Source of the DNA: an uncultured Eubacteriales bacterium | GTDB taxonomy: Bacteria; Bacillota; Clostridia; Lachnospirales; Lachnospiraceae | DNA length: 6,194 nt | Direction of reading: 5' to 3' | Assembly (NCBI GenBank): GCA_902783795.1 | Contig: CACZSO010000327.1 | Location: forward strand, 1-6,194 | Shown: positions 6,173 through 6,194 of the stretch, in pieces | Numbering within the stretch: the stretch's first letter is position 1 | Layout: each line of letters begins with the position of its first letter | Position numbers and translations under genes: made by a program | The notes under the pieces: model-generated | Database searches by the model: none | Told to the model about the DNA's origin: nothing | The model's input: only the letters and a program-made list of their open reading frames with translations

Positions 6173-6194
6173 CTATCTGCCCTTCGCTAAGCCA

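Overview
The window looks like chromosomal DNA of a low-to-medium-GC Gram-positive anaerobe, most likely class Clostridia and probably Lachnospiraceae. The reasons are strong AGGAGG-type ribosome binding sites, a secreted leucine-rich-repeat (LRR) protein with the 'NFPD..FR..V' head common in that family, and a YhaO/YhaN-type (SbcCD-like) pair whose ATPase carries an 'ENNGWGKST' P-loop. This placement is inference from motifs; no marker gene is present.

Layout. From 1 to 1147 (minus) lies the N-terminal part of a secreted LRR protein, cut by the left window edge. It has its own likely promoter and a roughly 100-nt leader in the 191-bp gap up to 1338. From 5638 down to 1339 (minus) run three closely packed genes that look like one operon: a YgjP/SprT-like zinc metallopeptidase (5638-5075), an SbcD/YhaO-like metallophosphoesterase nuclease (5051-3960, after a 23-nt gap) and an SbcC/YhaN-like coiled-coil ATPase (3963-1339, overlapping the nuclease by 4 nt). 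From 5702 to 6172 (plus) a small conserved-looking protein of unknown function is transcribed divergently. The 63-bp gap between it and the operon appears to hold two head-to-head promoters.

How the genes fit together. The nuclease and ATPase are almost certainly subunits of one DNA-end-processing complex of the Mre11-Rad50/SbcCD superfamily, made from a translationally coupled mRNA. The metallopeptidase ahead of them belongs to the same zincin group as SprT/Spartan-type proteases, which suggests, without proving, a shared role in clearing protein-blocked DNA ends. The ATPase has a transmembrane hairpin at the apex of its coiled coil where Rad50/SbcC have a zinc hook, and it has two departures from consensus in its ATP site. 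The LRR gene seems to be an independent unit. No RNA genes, insertion sequences, CRISPR arrays or tRNAs were seen, and no gene-free stretch exceeds 300 bp.
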